Below are positions 9,428-18,600 of a DNA stretch of 64,000 nucleotides, one piece after another. The notes under the pieces are model-generated. The model ran no database searches. It saw nothing but the letters and a program-made list of their open reading frames with translations, and was not told the DNA's origin. The position numbers were made by a program, and so were the translations under genes. The number at the start of each line of letters is the position of its first letter. The first letter of the stretch is position 1. The stretch is from Staphylococcus condimenti (lineage in GTDB: Bacteria > Bacillota > Bacilli > Staphylococcales > Staphylococcaceae). Location of the stretch: the NCBI RefSeq assembly GCF_001618885.1, contig NZ_CP015114.1:2108001-2172000 (forward strand), written 5' to 3'.

Positions 9428-10054
9428 TTAAAATTCTTTAGCAAAAGATTCAGCTTGTTGAATCGCATTTAATTTAATTTCTTCAGCTTTTTCAGGTACT
9501 TTATTATGACCTTCAACTGCGATTAATTTATATTTAGGAACACCCAAGAAATTGAGGATAGTACGGATATAACGGTCTCCCATTTCCATTTCAGCCGTAG
9601 GACCTTCGCTATAAAAACCGCCGCGTGATTGAATATGCAATGCAGTTTTATCAGTAAGCAAACCTTGTGGTCCTTCAGAAGTGTATTTGAATGATTTACC
9701 AGCAACTGAAACAGCATCGAAATAACGTTTCACTGCAGGCGGGAATGATAAGTTCCACATTGGTGTAGCAATAACATATTTATCAGCAGCTACAAATTGA
9801 TCAACGATTTCTGTTAAACGACTTACTTTATGTTGTTCAACTTCAGTTAAAGTTTCACCATTTTGCAACTTGCCCCATCCAGAGAATACATCGGCATCAA
9901 TTTCAGGTACTTCATCTTTGAATAAATCAATATGAATCACTTCGTCATCCGGGTGAGATTCTTGATAACTTTCTATAAATGCTTTGCCGACTGCCATTGA
10001 ATTAGAAACCATTTCGTCAAGTGGGTGTGCAGTAATATAAATAACTTGTGACAT
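9428..10054 (-). CDS. azoR: FMN-dependent NADH azoreductase
   Basis: 208 residues, the usual AzoR/AcpD length. It is a flavodoxin-fold enzyme reducing azo compounds and quinones with NAD(P)H. The N-terminal FMN phosphate loop follows [20 protein letters not shown], and [20 protein letters not shown] (about 95-114) and IQSRGGFYS (about 145) are family signatures. GAAAGAAGGA at 10061-10070 fits ATG 10054; the ATG at 10072 precedes the ribosome site and is rejected. The divergent gene starts about 200 bp away. Confidence 0.9.
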   Translation of the reverse strand: MSQVIYITAHPLDEMVSNSMAVGKAFIESYQESHPDDEVIHIDLFKDEVPEIDADVFSGWGKLQNGETLTEVEQHKVSRLTEIVDQFVAADKYVIATPMWNLSFPPAVKRYFDAVSVAGKSFKYTSEGPQGLLTDKTALHIQSRGGFYSEGPTAEMEMGDRYIRTILNFLGVPKYKLIAVEGHNKVPEKAEEIKLNAIQQAESFAKEF

Positions 10055-10093
10055 TATATATCCTTCTTTCATCTCTGTTTATTAGATATATTT

Positions 10094-10122
10094 ATTATAC
10101 TTGGTACATAAATTATATGCAA
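10094..10122 (-). promoter_or_regulatory. Candidate azoR promoter
   Basis: On the minus strand TTGCAT (forward 10117-10122) is followed after 17 nt by a perfect TATAAT (forward 10094-10099). An inverted repeat AAAGTGT-N7-ACACTTT (10121-10141) abuts the -35. Confidence 0.5.
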
Positions 10123-10201
10123 AGTGTCTATTTTACACTTTTTTAAATTTAAGCGGAAAAACAAAAATGAGGAAATTTCGTGAACAATATCACAAATCAC
10201 T

Positions 10202-10228
10202 ATGACATTGACAATATGAGCGTATAAT
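10202..10228 (+). promoter_or_regulatory. Candidate promoter of the 99-residue membrane protein gene
   Basis: A perfect TATAAT at 10223-10228 is preceded by ATGACA (10202-10207) with a short 15-nt spacer; the start codon is at 10264. Confidence 0.4.
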
Positions 10229-10263
10229 ACAGTTGAATTTATTAAATTGAGGTGTATATTGGC

Positions 10264-10563
10264 ATGAAGAATTTATTAATCGGTGTCATGCTTATAATGC
10301 TTATTATGGGTTCTGGTTATTTTATGATTAAATCAGAAATACGTCGTGATGCCAGTGCGGTTGCTGCACAAAAGTTGAAAATGAAAGGTATTACTACTGA
10401 AGCACAATTAAAAGCTGTATTTAATGATCCGAAGAAAAAAGAAGGCGCAAAGTTAGCTGCGTATGAAAATGCAGTGGAAAACCATGTGTTACCACGTAGT
10501 AAACATTTTCAAACTGCAGAAGCAGCTTATAAAGAATCTTTAAAATTAAAACATGATAAATAA
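10264..10563 (+). CDS. Small single-pass membrane or secreted protein, unknown function
   Basis: 99 residues. One hydrophobic segment (LLIGVMLIMLIMGSGYFMI, about residues 4-22) is followed by a basic, Lys/Ala-rich soluble part ending KLKHDK, so a signal-anchored extracytoplasmic protein is likely. ATG 10264 is favoured because GAGGTG at 10249-10254 is at the right distance; the upstream GTG at 10252 lies inside that site. I recognise no family. It converges on another small membrane protein gene, and the two share one perfect 19-bp terminator stem. Confidence 0.6.
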   Translation: MKNLLIGVMLIMLIMGSGYFMIKSEIRRDASAVAAQKLKMKGITTEAQLKAVFNDPKKKEGAKLAAYENAVENHVLPRSKHFQTAEAAYKESLKLKHDK

Positions 10564-10625
10564 AAAAGCAAAGCAGTAATTCAATCTTTGTCTGAAAGAG
10601 TTTGATTGAATTACTGCTTTGCCTC
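10562..10625. terminator. Bidirectional terminator with a perfect 19-bp stem
   Basis: The arm at 10568-10586 (GCAAAGCAGTAATTCAATC) is exactly complementary to 10604-10622 with a 17-nt loop, flanked by A and T tracts. The right arm contains the last codons and stop of the minus-strand gene. Confidence 0.85.
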
Positions 10626-10877
10626 ATTATGTTGAATGAAATTTGAAATTTCGATATGTCTTAAGTCATATAAAGAAGGAAGATGTTCTGTAAAGCTTTC
10701 AAGCTTTTGTAAAAATGGATATTCGTTTGTCCATTGATTTACTTGATCTGCGAATTGTCCATCAACAAGTTGATGATACATTTGCGGAATGACACTGAAC
10801 AATCGGTCATCTTGCCACAGCTTATAAACACCCACAAGTGCTAATGCTACCAATAGTCCTTTAATTAATTTCCACAT
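10611..10877 (-). CDS. Small membrane-anchored protein, unknown function
   Basis: 88 residues. A hydrophobic N-terminal helix (LIKGLLVALALVGVYKL, about 4-20) is followed by a hydrophilic, aromatic-rich tail ending NEAKQ. GGAGAAAGAT lies before ATG 10877. I recognise no family. The gene ends inside the terminator stem shared with the opposing 99-residue protein gene, and sits between that gene and srtA. Confidence 0.55.
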   Translation of the reverse strand: MWKLIKGLLVALALVGVYKLWQDDRLFSVIPQMYHQLVDGQFADQVNQWTNEYPFLQKLESFTEHLPSLYDLRHIEISNFIQHNEAKQ

Positions 10878-10978
10878 TATCTTTCTCCTTGGAATAAAGT
10901 AGGTCTTAAAAATTATTATATAATATTTTTATTCAGATTACCAGAATGTGATAAAGGCTATATGTAATAGGGAAAGCG

Positions 10979-10987
10979 TGATATAAT
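10979..10987 (+). promoter_or_regulatory. Extended -10 promoter of srtA
   Basis: TGATATAAT (10979-10987) is a perfect extended -10 element, 40 bp before the srtA start; the -35 is poor. Confidence 0.5.
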
Positions 10988-11027
10988 TTTAGCAACTAAC
11001 ACCATGAATTAAATTAGGAGGCGTAGT

Positions 11028-11636
11028 ATGAAGAAATGGCGATCTCGTTTATTTACGATTATAGGAGTTTTACTTATCTTAGTAGGTATCTATTTCGTAT
11101 TTAAACCTCAAATAGATCATTTTATTACAGGTAAACAAAATGAAGAGAAAATAGAACAATATGATAAAAAGCAAGCAGATAATAAAGAAAAACATAAAAA
11201 AGCGCCGCAAGTTCCAAAAGACAAATCACAGTTAGTAGGGTACATAGACATTCCTAGTGTGCATATTAAAGAACCGGTTTACCCGGGAGCTGCAACACCA
11301 GAACAACTTAATCGCGGAGTAAGTTTAGCAGAAGACGATGAATCATTAGACCAGCAAAACATATCAATAGCGGGTCATACAAATACATCTGGCGATTATC
11401 AATTTACAAACCTTCATAAAGTGAAAAAGGGTGCTAAAGTCACATTTAAAGTTGGAGATGAAACGCGTAAGTATAAAATGACTTCTATTAAAGATGTGAA
11501 TCCAGATGAGGTCAGTGTTTTAGATGAACATAAAAATAAAAAAGATCAACTGACTTTGATTACTTGTGATGATTATAATCCTCAAACAAATGTATGGGAA
11601 AAAAGAACAATTTTTGTTGCTGAAAGAGTAGCATAA
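11028..11636 (+). CDS. srtA: Sortase A (class A transpeptidase)
   Basis: 202 residues, close to S. aureus SrtA (206). A type II membrane enzyme that cleaves LPXTG between Thr and Gly and joins the protein to peptidoglycan. An N-terminal anchor helix (about 8-26) and a charged linker precede the sortase barrel. The catalytic triad is visible as His117 (AGHT), Cys180 (TLITC) and Arg193 (WEKRTIFVAE). GGAGGCGTAGT precedes ATG. It is monocistronic with its own terminator. Likely clients in this window are the two LPETG giants at 15.6-30.1 kb and the LPEAG protein at 46.2 kb. Confidence 0.97.
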   Translation: MKKWRSRLFTIIGVLLILVGIYFVFKPQIDHFITGKQNEEKIEQYDKKQADNKEKHKKAPQVPKDKSQLVGYIDIPSVHIKEPVYPGAATPEQLNRGVSLAEDDESLDQQNISIAGHTNTSGDYQFTNLHKVKKGAKVTFKVGDETRKYKMTSIKDVNPDEVSVLDEHKNKKDQLTLITCDDYNPQTNVWEKRTIFVAERVA

Positions 11637-11676
11637 GAAAAACCGCTTAGCCGATATAGGTGCTAAGCGGTTTTTG
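11637..11676. terminator. Terminator between srtA and bioB
   Basis: AAAACCGCTTAGC (11639-11651) pairs with GCTAAGCGGTTTTT (11662-11675); it is usable in both directions. Confidence 0.9.
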
Positions 11677-11681
11677 AAGTT

Positions 11682-12692
11682 TTAGGCTTCTAAAGTCTCA
11701 GTGATTTTTTCTGCAGTATCTTCAGGTAAATTGCTGCAATCAATTTCAAATCCTAAATCTTGTATCATACGATAATCCATTGTATTAGGTTGGCCGCCTG
11801 TGATTAAATAATCTCCGACAAAGATTGAATTTGCAGCTAATAATGCAAATGGTTGAAGTGATTGTAAATTGACTTCACGTCCGCCTGCGATACGAATTTC
11901 TTTTGTTGGGTTAACTAAACGGAAAATGGCAATAATGCGCAAACATTTCATTGGTGTTAATTCATCCATATCACCAAATTTAGTACCTTGAATAGGATGT
12001 AAGAAGTTAATTGGAATACTATCTGCATCTAATTCTTTTAATGCAAATGCCATATCGATTCTATCATGTGCAGTTTCACCCATACCGCAAATGACACCTG
12101 AACATGGTGAAATGTTATTTTCTTTCATGATTTCTACTGTTTTGACACGGTCTTCATATGTATGTGTTGTTACGACAGTGTCATGATAATTTTCACTTGT
12201 ATTCAAGTTATGGTTATATCGATCTACACCTGCTTCTTTTAAACGAGAAGCTTGGTCTTCATTAGCTAAACCTAAACATGCACAAATTTTTAATTGAGGA
12301 TGGTTTTCTTTAATTTGACGAACTGACTCCGTAATATGATCGACTTCTTTATCGCTTGGTCCTCTTCCGCTCATCACAATACAGTATGTACCGATTTGAT
12401 TATCAGCCGCAGCATCTGCACCTGCGATAATATCATTTTCTGGAATTAAAGCGTAACGATCTTTGCGCTTCATATCTCTAGATTGACCACAGTACCCACA
12501 ATCCTCTGGACAAATCCCGCTTTTCGCATTCAAAATCATATTTAATTTTACTTTCTTTCCATAATAATGTTTACGTACAGCGTATGCTTCATCTAATAAC
12601 GTGAAAGTATCAATCGTTTCATCTGTGTACAAATCAAAAGCTTCTTCTTTTGTTAATGCGTAGCCGTTAATAATTTTGTGTGCTATATCCAT
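11682..12692 (-). CDS. bioB: Biotin synthase
   Basis: 336 residues. A radical-SAM enzyme that inserts sulfur into dethiobiotin, the last step of biotin synthesis. The 4Fe-4S/SAM cysteines are visible as Cys61, Cys65 and Cys68 in [14 protein letters not shown], followed by [13 protein letters not shown] and the C-terminal [12 protein letters not shown] region. AAAGGGGATTT gives the ribosome site for ATG 12692. It stands alone, with no bioA, bioD or bioF in the window, so it may serve dethiobiotin scavenging or work with genes elsewhere. The promoter overlaps a BirA-type operator. Confidence 0.96.
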   Translation of the reverse strand: MDIAHKIINGYALTKEEAFDLYTDETIDTFTLLDEAYAVRKHYYGKKVKLNMILNAKSGICPEDCGYCGQSRDMKRKDRYALIPENDIIAGADAAADNQIGTYCIVMSGRGPSDKEVDHITESVRQIKENHPQLKICACLGLANEDQASRLKEAGVDRYNHNLNTSENYHDTVVTTHTYEDRVKTVEIMKENNISPCSGVICGMGETAHDRIDMAFALKELDADSIPINFLHPIQGTKFGDMDELTPMKCLRIIAIFRLVNPTKEIRIAGGREVNLQSLQPFALLAANSIFVGDYLITGGQPNTMDYRMIQDLGFEIDCSNLPEDTAEKITETLEA

Positions 12693-12719
12693 TTTTTAAA
12701 TCCCCTTTACTCACAAAGT

Positions 12720-12770
12720 ATGTTAACTAATAACAATAAAAAGTTTACATTTATTAAGGGGATTACGCAA
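12720..12770 (-). promoter_or_regulatory. bioB promoter overlapped by a BirA-type operator
   Basis: ATGTTAAC (12720-12727) and GTTTACAT (12743-12750) form a dyad with a 15-nt spacer, the layout known for BirA sites. On the minus strand TTGCGT (forward 12765-12770), a 17-nt spacer and TAAACT (forward 12742-12747) make a promoter whose -10 lies in the operator, which fits repression by biotin-loaded BirA. Confidence 0.7.
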
Positions 12771-12990
12771 GGAGTTATAAAACAATTGTAAAAAGAAACT
12801 TTAAGAAACGTAAAGATAATGTAAAATTATCATTAACAATTGGTTATACGTGTTAACTTATCGGGGGATATTAACTATAATAAAATATAAATTGTTGAGA
12901 ATTTTGTTTTATTGAAGAAATGAGTTTTAATACAATATTGATTCTAAATAATTTAAATAAATTGATTATTAGCAAGGGAGATAGTAAGAA
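12771..12990 (+). other. AT-rich leader upstream of capA
   Basis: 220 bp of very AT-rich sequence with no open frame of note. It should carry the capABC promoter, but no clear -35/-10 pair stands out. Confidence 0.3.
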
Positions 12991-13650
12991 ATGGAAACAC
13001 GGCTTGATTATAAACAAGTATTAGCTACCATCAAAAAGAATTTATGGTTATTAATCGCTTTACCCTTAATAGCAGCAATATTAGTTTTTGCAGCTACTCA
13101 TTTTTTGATTAAACCTAAGTATGAATCTTCAACGCAAATTATAGTTAATCAAAAAGAAAAAGATGACCAAATGATGGCTCAACAACTTCAATCTGACTTA
13201 CAACTGGTGAATACATATTCGGAAATTATTAAGAGTCCGAGAATTATGGATGAAGTATCAGAAGGTTTAAAGAATAAATATTCAGGAAGTCAGCTTTCAA
13301 GTATGACTAATGTTGAAAGTACAGCACAATCTCAAATATTGAAAATAAAGGTAGTTACTCATAATGAGAAGGATTCAAAAATTATTGCGAATGAAGTAGC
13401 AGATACCTTTAAAAAAGAAATCGATAACATTATGAAAGTTGATAATGTATCTGTATTGTCGAAAGCAGAAAACGGAGTGAAAATATATCCGAAGCCCGTT
13501 ACAAACACATTACTTGGTGCACTTATCGGATTAGTAATAGCAATTTTCATTGCTGTATTAAGAGAATTGTTTGATAAACGAATTAAAAATGAAGAGGACG
13601 TTGAAAGAGTTCTTGACTTACCAGTATTAGGAGCAATTAATAAATTCTAA
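12991..13650 (+). CDS. capA: Capsular polysaccharide chain-length/kinase activator protein CapA
   Basis: 219 residues, typical of staphylococcal CapA. A Wzz-type membrane protein with two membrane helices (about 19-39 and 176-196) flanking an extracellular coil, and a cytosolic C-terminus (RVLDLPVLGAINKF) that activates the cognate tyrosine kinase. GGGAGATAGTAAGAA precedes ATG. It is followed by capB after 13 bp and capC by overlap, one operon. Downstream there are no sugar transferases, flippase or polymerase, so the polymer it serves is encoded elsewhere or missing. Confidence 0.88.
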   Translation: METRLDYKQVLATIKKNLWLLIALPLIAAILVFAATHFLIKPKYESSTQIIVNQKEKDDQMMAQQLQSDLQLVNTYSEIIKSPRIMDEVSEGLKNKYSGSQLSSMTNVESTAQSQILKIKVVTHNEKDSKIIANEVADTFKKEIDNIMKVDNVSVLSKAENGVKIYPKPVTNTLLGALIGLVIAIFIAVLRELFDKRIKNEEDVERVLDLPVLGAINKF

Positions 13651-13663
13651 AAGGGGAAAAATG

Positions 13664-14356
13664 ATGAAACAAAAAGACAATCAAAAGCATCAACTTATCA
13701 CTTTGCATGAACCTAAATCTGTTATAAGTGAAAAATTTCGAGGCATCAGATCGAATCTTTTATTTTCTTCAGCTGATGAAACGATAAAAGGAATAGTTGT
13801 TACAGCAGAAAAACCGTCAGCTGGGAAATCTACAATCGCATCTAATTTAGCTATCACTTATGCTCAAGCTGGATATAAAACTTTGATTATTGATGGAGAT
13901 ATGAGAAAACCTACATTACATTATATATTTAATAAAATGAACAATCATGGGTTATCATCAACTATTATTAATAATATAAAGTTAGAGGATTCAATAGAAG
14001 AAACAGAGATAGAAAACTTAGATATTTTGACGTCTGGACCAATTCCGCCTAACCCATCGGAATTAATTGGTTCATCTAATTTCAATGAAATTATCTCGAC
14101 ACTAAAGGACCGTTATAATTTTATTGTTTTAGATACACCGCCAGTTAATACAGTAACGGATGCACAGATATACTCAAAATATATTACGCATTCAATTTTA
14201 GTAATAGATGCTGAAAAGAACAACAGAACTGAAATTACTAAAGCTAAATCTCTTTTAGATAGAGTAGATTCAAAAATATTGGGTGTTGTTTTAAATAGGA
14301 CTCCAAAAGATAAGTCATCTAGTTATTATGCTTATTATGGAAGTGAAGATAAGTGA
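13664..14356 (+). CDS. capB: Tyrosine-protein kinase CapB (BY-kinase)
   Basis: 230 residues. A bacterial tyrosine kinase of the CpsD/CapB family that autophosphorylates its tail and controls surface polymer synthesis with CapA. Visible: Walker A SAGKST (52-57), Walker A' LIIDGDMRKP, Walker B FIVLDTPP, and the phosphoacceptor tyrosine cluster SSSYYAYYG near the C-terminus. ATG 13661 and 13664 are both in frame; AGGGG at 13652-13656 better suits 13664. Its TGA overlaps the capC GTG start, which suggests translational coupling. Confidence 0.92.
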   Translation: MKQKDNQKHQLITLHEPKSVISEKFRGIRSNLLFSSADETIKGIVVTAEKPSAGKSTIASNLAITYAQAGYKTLIIDGDMRKPTLHYIFNKMNNHGLSSTIINNIKLEDSIEETEIENLDILTSGPIPPNPSELIGSSNFNEIISTLKDRYNFIVLDTPPVNTVTDAQIYSKYITHSILVIDAEKNNRTEITKAKSLLDRVDSKILGVVLNRTPKDKSSSYYAYYGSEDK

Positions 14357-15117
14357 TTGATATTCATAATCATATAATTCCTGGTGTTGATGATGGACCT
14401 AAAATCGATATAGAAACAATTATGCTGCTTAAACAAGCTAAAAAAGAAGGTGTGACAGGTATTATTGCAACACCGCATCATTTGCATACAAGATATTCAA
14501 ATGATTTTGATGAAGTCATCAAAAGTATTGAGGAACTTAATCAACATGAAGAGATAAAAGCGCTAGATGTTAATATTTATCCAGGACAAGAAATAAGAAT
14601 AACAGACCAGATTATCACGGGGATTGAAGTGGGGACGATTAAGGGGTTGAACCACTCTAAATATCTGCTCATCGAATTCCCTTCTAATGAAGTTCCTCAT
14701 TATACAAAGCAATTATTTTTTGAGATCCAAAGTAAAGGTTTTATTCCGGTTATTGCACATCCTGAACGTAATAAAGCGATTATTCAAGATGTGGAAATAC
14801 TTTATGATTTAATTAATGCAGGTGCATTAAGCCAGATCACATCTACATCATTGACAGGTGTGTTAGGGAAAAAATTACAAAGCTTTTCTATACAGTTGCT
14901 GGAAAATAATTTAACACATTTTATTTCTTCTGATGCACATAATACTGAAGAAAGACCCTTTATAATGCAATCGCTTTTTAATAATAAGAAATTAAATCGT
15001 GTTGAAGACGAAATGAATCAATGCATTTTTAATGCAGAAAAATTAATTGCTGATCAAAATGTTGTAAAAAATGTACCGAGCATGCCGAAAAAGAATAAAT
15101 TTTGGCTATTTAGATAA
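14353..15117 (+). CDS. capC: Tyrosine-protein phosphatase CapC (PHP-type)
   Basis: 254 residues, the normal size of CpsB/CapC manganese-dependent phosphatases that dephosphorylate the BY-kinase. Metal-binding motifs of the PHP fold are clear: DIHNHIIPGVDDGP at the N-terminus, TPHHLHTRY (about 37), PGQEIRI (about 76), PVIAHPERN (about 135) and SSDAHN (about 192). It starts with GTG 14353 overlapping the capB stop; GGAAGTGAAG in the capB end acts as ribosome site. It is the last gene of the capABC operon, closed by a terminator. Confidence 0.92.
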   Translation: MIDIHNHIIPGVDDGPKIDIETIMLLKQAKKEGVTGIIATPHHLHTRYSNDFDEVIKSIEELNQHEEIKALDVNIYPGQEIRITDQIITGIEVGTIKGLNHSKYLLIEFPSNEVPHYTKQLFFEIQSKGFIPVIAHPERNKAIIQDVEILYDLINAGALSQITSTSLTGVLGKKLQSFSIQLLENNLTHFISSDAHNTEERPFIMQSLFNNKKLNRVEDEMNQCIFNAEKLIADQNVVKNVPSMPKKNKFWLFR

Positions 15118-15128
15118 ATATAGTACTG

Positions 15129-15162
15129 AGACGACTCTTCATTTTTGGGGAGTCGTTTTTTA
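15129..15162 (+). terminator. Terminator of capABC
   Basis: ACGACTC (15131-15137) pairs with GAGTCGT (15150-15156), followed by a T tract. Confidence 0.75.
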
Positions 15163-15569
15163 ATTTTTTAGTTTGATATATGAGATATAAATGTGTCTAA
15201 AGTGTGTCTTTTGTAAATTTAATGTTAACTATATAGTTGTTTTGAGGTGAAAAATATCAAAAAAAGGAAAAATCAAAATTTATGTTTGTCTGTAAAATTA
15301 AAATTTAAGTGATTATATGGCTATAAACAAAATAAATAATAAAATCCTTTCGTTTATCTACCTACTGGTAATAAGTTGATACAAAGAGGATAGTTAGACA
15401 TTTATCGTTAACAAAATTATTGATTAAAATAAAATTGTAATAATTAAAAAATGATTTAAGATTAGAGAGGCTAACCAATAAATTTAGTTCAACTAAATTT
15501 TAAAATAAATAGATAATTTTATATGCGAAAAGCACACAATTGATGGTAAGATAGAGATGTAATAATTTT
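15163..15569 (+). other. Long AT-rich regulatory region before the first giant surface gene
   Basis: About 400 bp without a credible gene. It contains repeated GTGTCT/GTGTGTC runs near 15195-15212 and a perfect 21-nt palindrome at 15480-15500, reported separately. The length and AT content suit a heavily regulated surface-protein promoter. Confidence 0.4.
15480..15500. promoter_or_regulatory. Perfect 21-nt palindrome upstream of the giant adhesin gene
   Basis: AAATTTAGTT (15480-15489), central C, AACTAAATTT (15491-15500). It lies about 70 bp before the -35 and has no T tract, so an operator is more likely than a terminator. The regulator is unknown. Confidence 0.5.
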
Positions 15570-15599
15570 TTGACAATTTAAGCAAGCACACGGTAAAAA
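15570..15599 (+). promoter_or_regulatory. Candidate promoter of the first giant surface gene
   Basis: A perfect TTGACA (15570-15575), an 18-nt spacer, then TAAAAA (15594-15599). The start codon is at 15636. Confidence 0.45.
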
Positions 15600-15635
15600 T
15601 TACAATTTTATATTTTGAAAGGGGATTACATCTTT

Positions 15636-18600
15636 ATGAGAAATAACTCACATTCTCGTGGTTTTGACGCGAGACGTCAAAACAAGTATTCCATTCGTAG
15701 ATTCACAGTAGGGACGGCTTCTATTATTGTAGGAGCAACATTACTTTTCGGATTAGGTAATGAAGCAAAAGCTGCTGAATCAGAAGCACCTTCGACACAA
15801 GAAACAGGTAACACTACTGGCCAGTCGGGAGAAACGCCAGCAGCTGGAGAAGGTAGTTTAGAAGCACCAGCAGCTGACCAAACGATTGATAAAACTGCGA
15901 GTGGAACTGAAGATGTTGCCGTTGCAGCGCCAGCAGAAACGCCGGCACCGGATGTTAAAGCAGAACAACCTGTTAAAGCACAGGAAACAAATGCTGAACA
16001 ACCGCCTGCAGCAACAGAAGTTAAACCTGAAGCACCGAAAGTTCAAGATGCACCAGTAATTGAACAACCACAAAATGTTGAGGCACCGAAAGTTCAAGAC
16101 GCACCAGTAATTGAAAAGTCTCAAAACGTTGAAGCGCCACAAGCAGAACAAGTTCAAGCACCAAAAGGGGAAGCAACACAAGCACCAGTTCAAACAGAAC
16201 AACAAAAAACGCCAGCTCAAGCTGATACTGCTACTGACAATAGCAAACCAGTTCAAGCTGACGCACCAACAAGTTCAGTACAAGATTCTTCGGCTAAACC
16301 AGCTGCTGACAACAGCACAGTTGTTGAAGAAAAAGGTACTACTGAAACACCAAATAAAGGAACTCAAGCGACTGACAATCAACAAGTTCCAACTGAAAAA
16401 GGATCAACTTCACTTTCTGCAGATCAGAAGCCACAAACTACTACTGCTGAAAGTGGTACAGCGACACCTTTAAAACAGCAATTAAATAATGATTCAGTTA
16501 CTACTAATGATACTACTAGCGGAGCTCAAAATCAAAAGCTAACTGCAGTAGATCAACCCGCTGCGACAGGTAAAGTAGCTGCAGCTCCAGTAAATGGTCA
16601 AGCTTTAGCAAACGATGGTCAAATTGATTCAGCAAAAGTTGATGTTTCTGACCCAGCAGTATACAAAGCTATCCAAGAATCATCTCAACAAAAAGATGCT
16701 AGTACTATTCAAGCGACTGCTGAATCAGCACCTGCTACACGCCAATTGACTTTCAATAGTTTTGCAGTAGCTCCAAGTTCAACGAAACAAGTAGCACAAA
16801 ATAACGTTTCAGCACCACAGACAAATACTTTGGCTCTTGCTAAAGCATTTGCAGCTGCACCTCCATCAGTGAAAGAAGAGTTGGAAGCAAGTGCAATCTA
16901 TTCACCGGGAACTTGGATGCAAACATATGGGTACCAAGGTAATGCAGTTGTTATGCGAGAAGGTAGTAAATATAATAATACTTCTAATCAAGAACCTATC
17001 GCTGGAGTGAAAGTTTATTTACAATGGACAGACAAAACAGGATATGTTTCGCCAGTATACTATACTATTTCTGGAGAAGATGGAAGATATGTTTTTGACT
17101 TATCAAAAGCTCAAACAGATGCTTCAGGAAAACAACATACTTTCAATTTAGCAGCAGATCCGCAAATTGCGCTTAGAACATGGGCAGAAAGTCCAGACCC
17201 TACATTAAATGTAGTAAAAGAAGGAGATTCTATACGAGGTTTCCATAATAGGCTTCAACGTGTAAATGAATCTTGGGATTTCACAGCTGGTATAAATAGA
17301 GTTGTTACTAGCCAAGTAATCTTAGAAGAAAAACCATTGCAAAATGATTGGCTTATTAAACCAGAAGCACAATGGGAAACATCTGGAACTTCAGATGGTA
17401 TTTGGGCTAACACAGGTGATTATGGTAAAGTATCAGGTTCTGTCTGGTATGATTTAACTGCTCCATATGGCTCAGATGCACGTTGGATAATGAAAGATAC
17501 TTCTGATGTAAATGCTACGGGAGTAAAAGTAGTAGCATCATATGTAAATGATCAAGTTGCAATTTTATTTGATAATTGGAAAAAAGCTAATCCAAATGCT
17601 ACTATTGAAGATTTCAGAAGTGCGCAACAACAAATTGTAAATGATTACCAAGCAACTAATGGAGTAGGTTCACATATTGCTGAAAGCGTTGTCGGTACAG
17701 TTGATAAAAACGGAGATTACTATATTCCGTTTAGAGGTTTATATGGTATCAGTCCGTATCAACAATATAGTGGAGCGCCTATTTCAAAAACAATTTCTGA
17801 TGCAGAATTTGGAACATTAGTTAAAGATGCAGATATAAGTCACAGTAATTTAATGGCATGGAACGGAACTATTGGTCAAAAACATCGTCATATCAACTCT
17901 GATTATATGTATATTGTGCCAATCATTGAAAATACGCCTACTTTTAGTAACAACTATTATAACAATATGTTTACTACAGCAGATGTTTCAAGAGATATTA
18001 ATGATGCTAAGATGCTTTCATCGTATAATGGATCAAGTCAAGACTTCGCTTTTGTAACTACTAATCCAATGCATGATATTTCAGTTGAAGGTTCAGATGC
18101 TGAAGTAGCTAAACCAGGAGATGTATTAGTTTCAAAAACTGATGGTTTATTCCCAGGAACAGAGTATCAAATTCAGTGGTTTAAAGATGGCGTTGCAGTA
18201 GGTTCTCCAGTGACAGTAACTGCAGCAGCAGATGGAACAGTAAAATCAGTGCCATTGACAGTACCAACAGATTTAAATACCAAAGCAATTTATACTTCGG
18301 GAGTATTCTCACAAGGAGTAAGTACTACTTCTACAGGTACAGCATTAGCGCTTGACTCAATCTCAGCTGAACCTTTTGTAATTGCAGATTTAAATGAGCC
18401 TGAATATAAAGACGGCGCAGGATTGCCGGGCAGCACAGTAGAAATTGGTGCACCGACATTCACAAATCCGACAACAGGCGAATCAGTTGAAGTACCAGAA
18501 AATACAAAATTCGAAGCAGGCGACAACGCACCGGAAGATGTAACAGTAAATCCGAACGGATCATTGAGCGTAGTAGTACCAGAAGGTGCAGCACCAGGAG

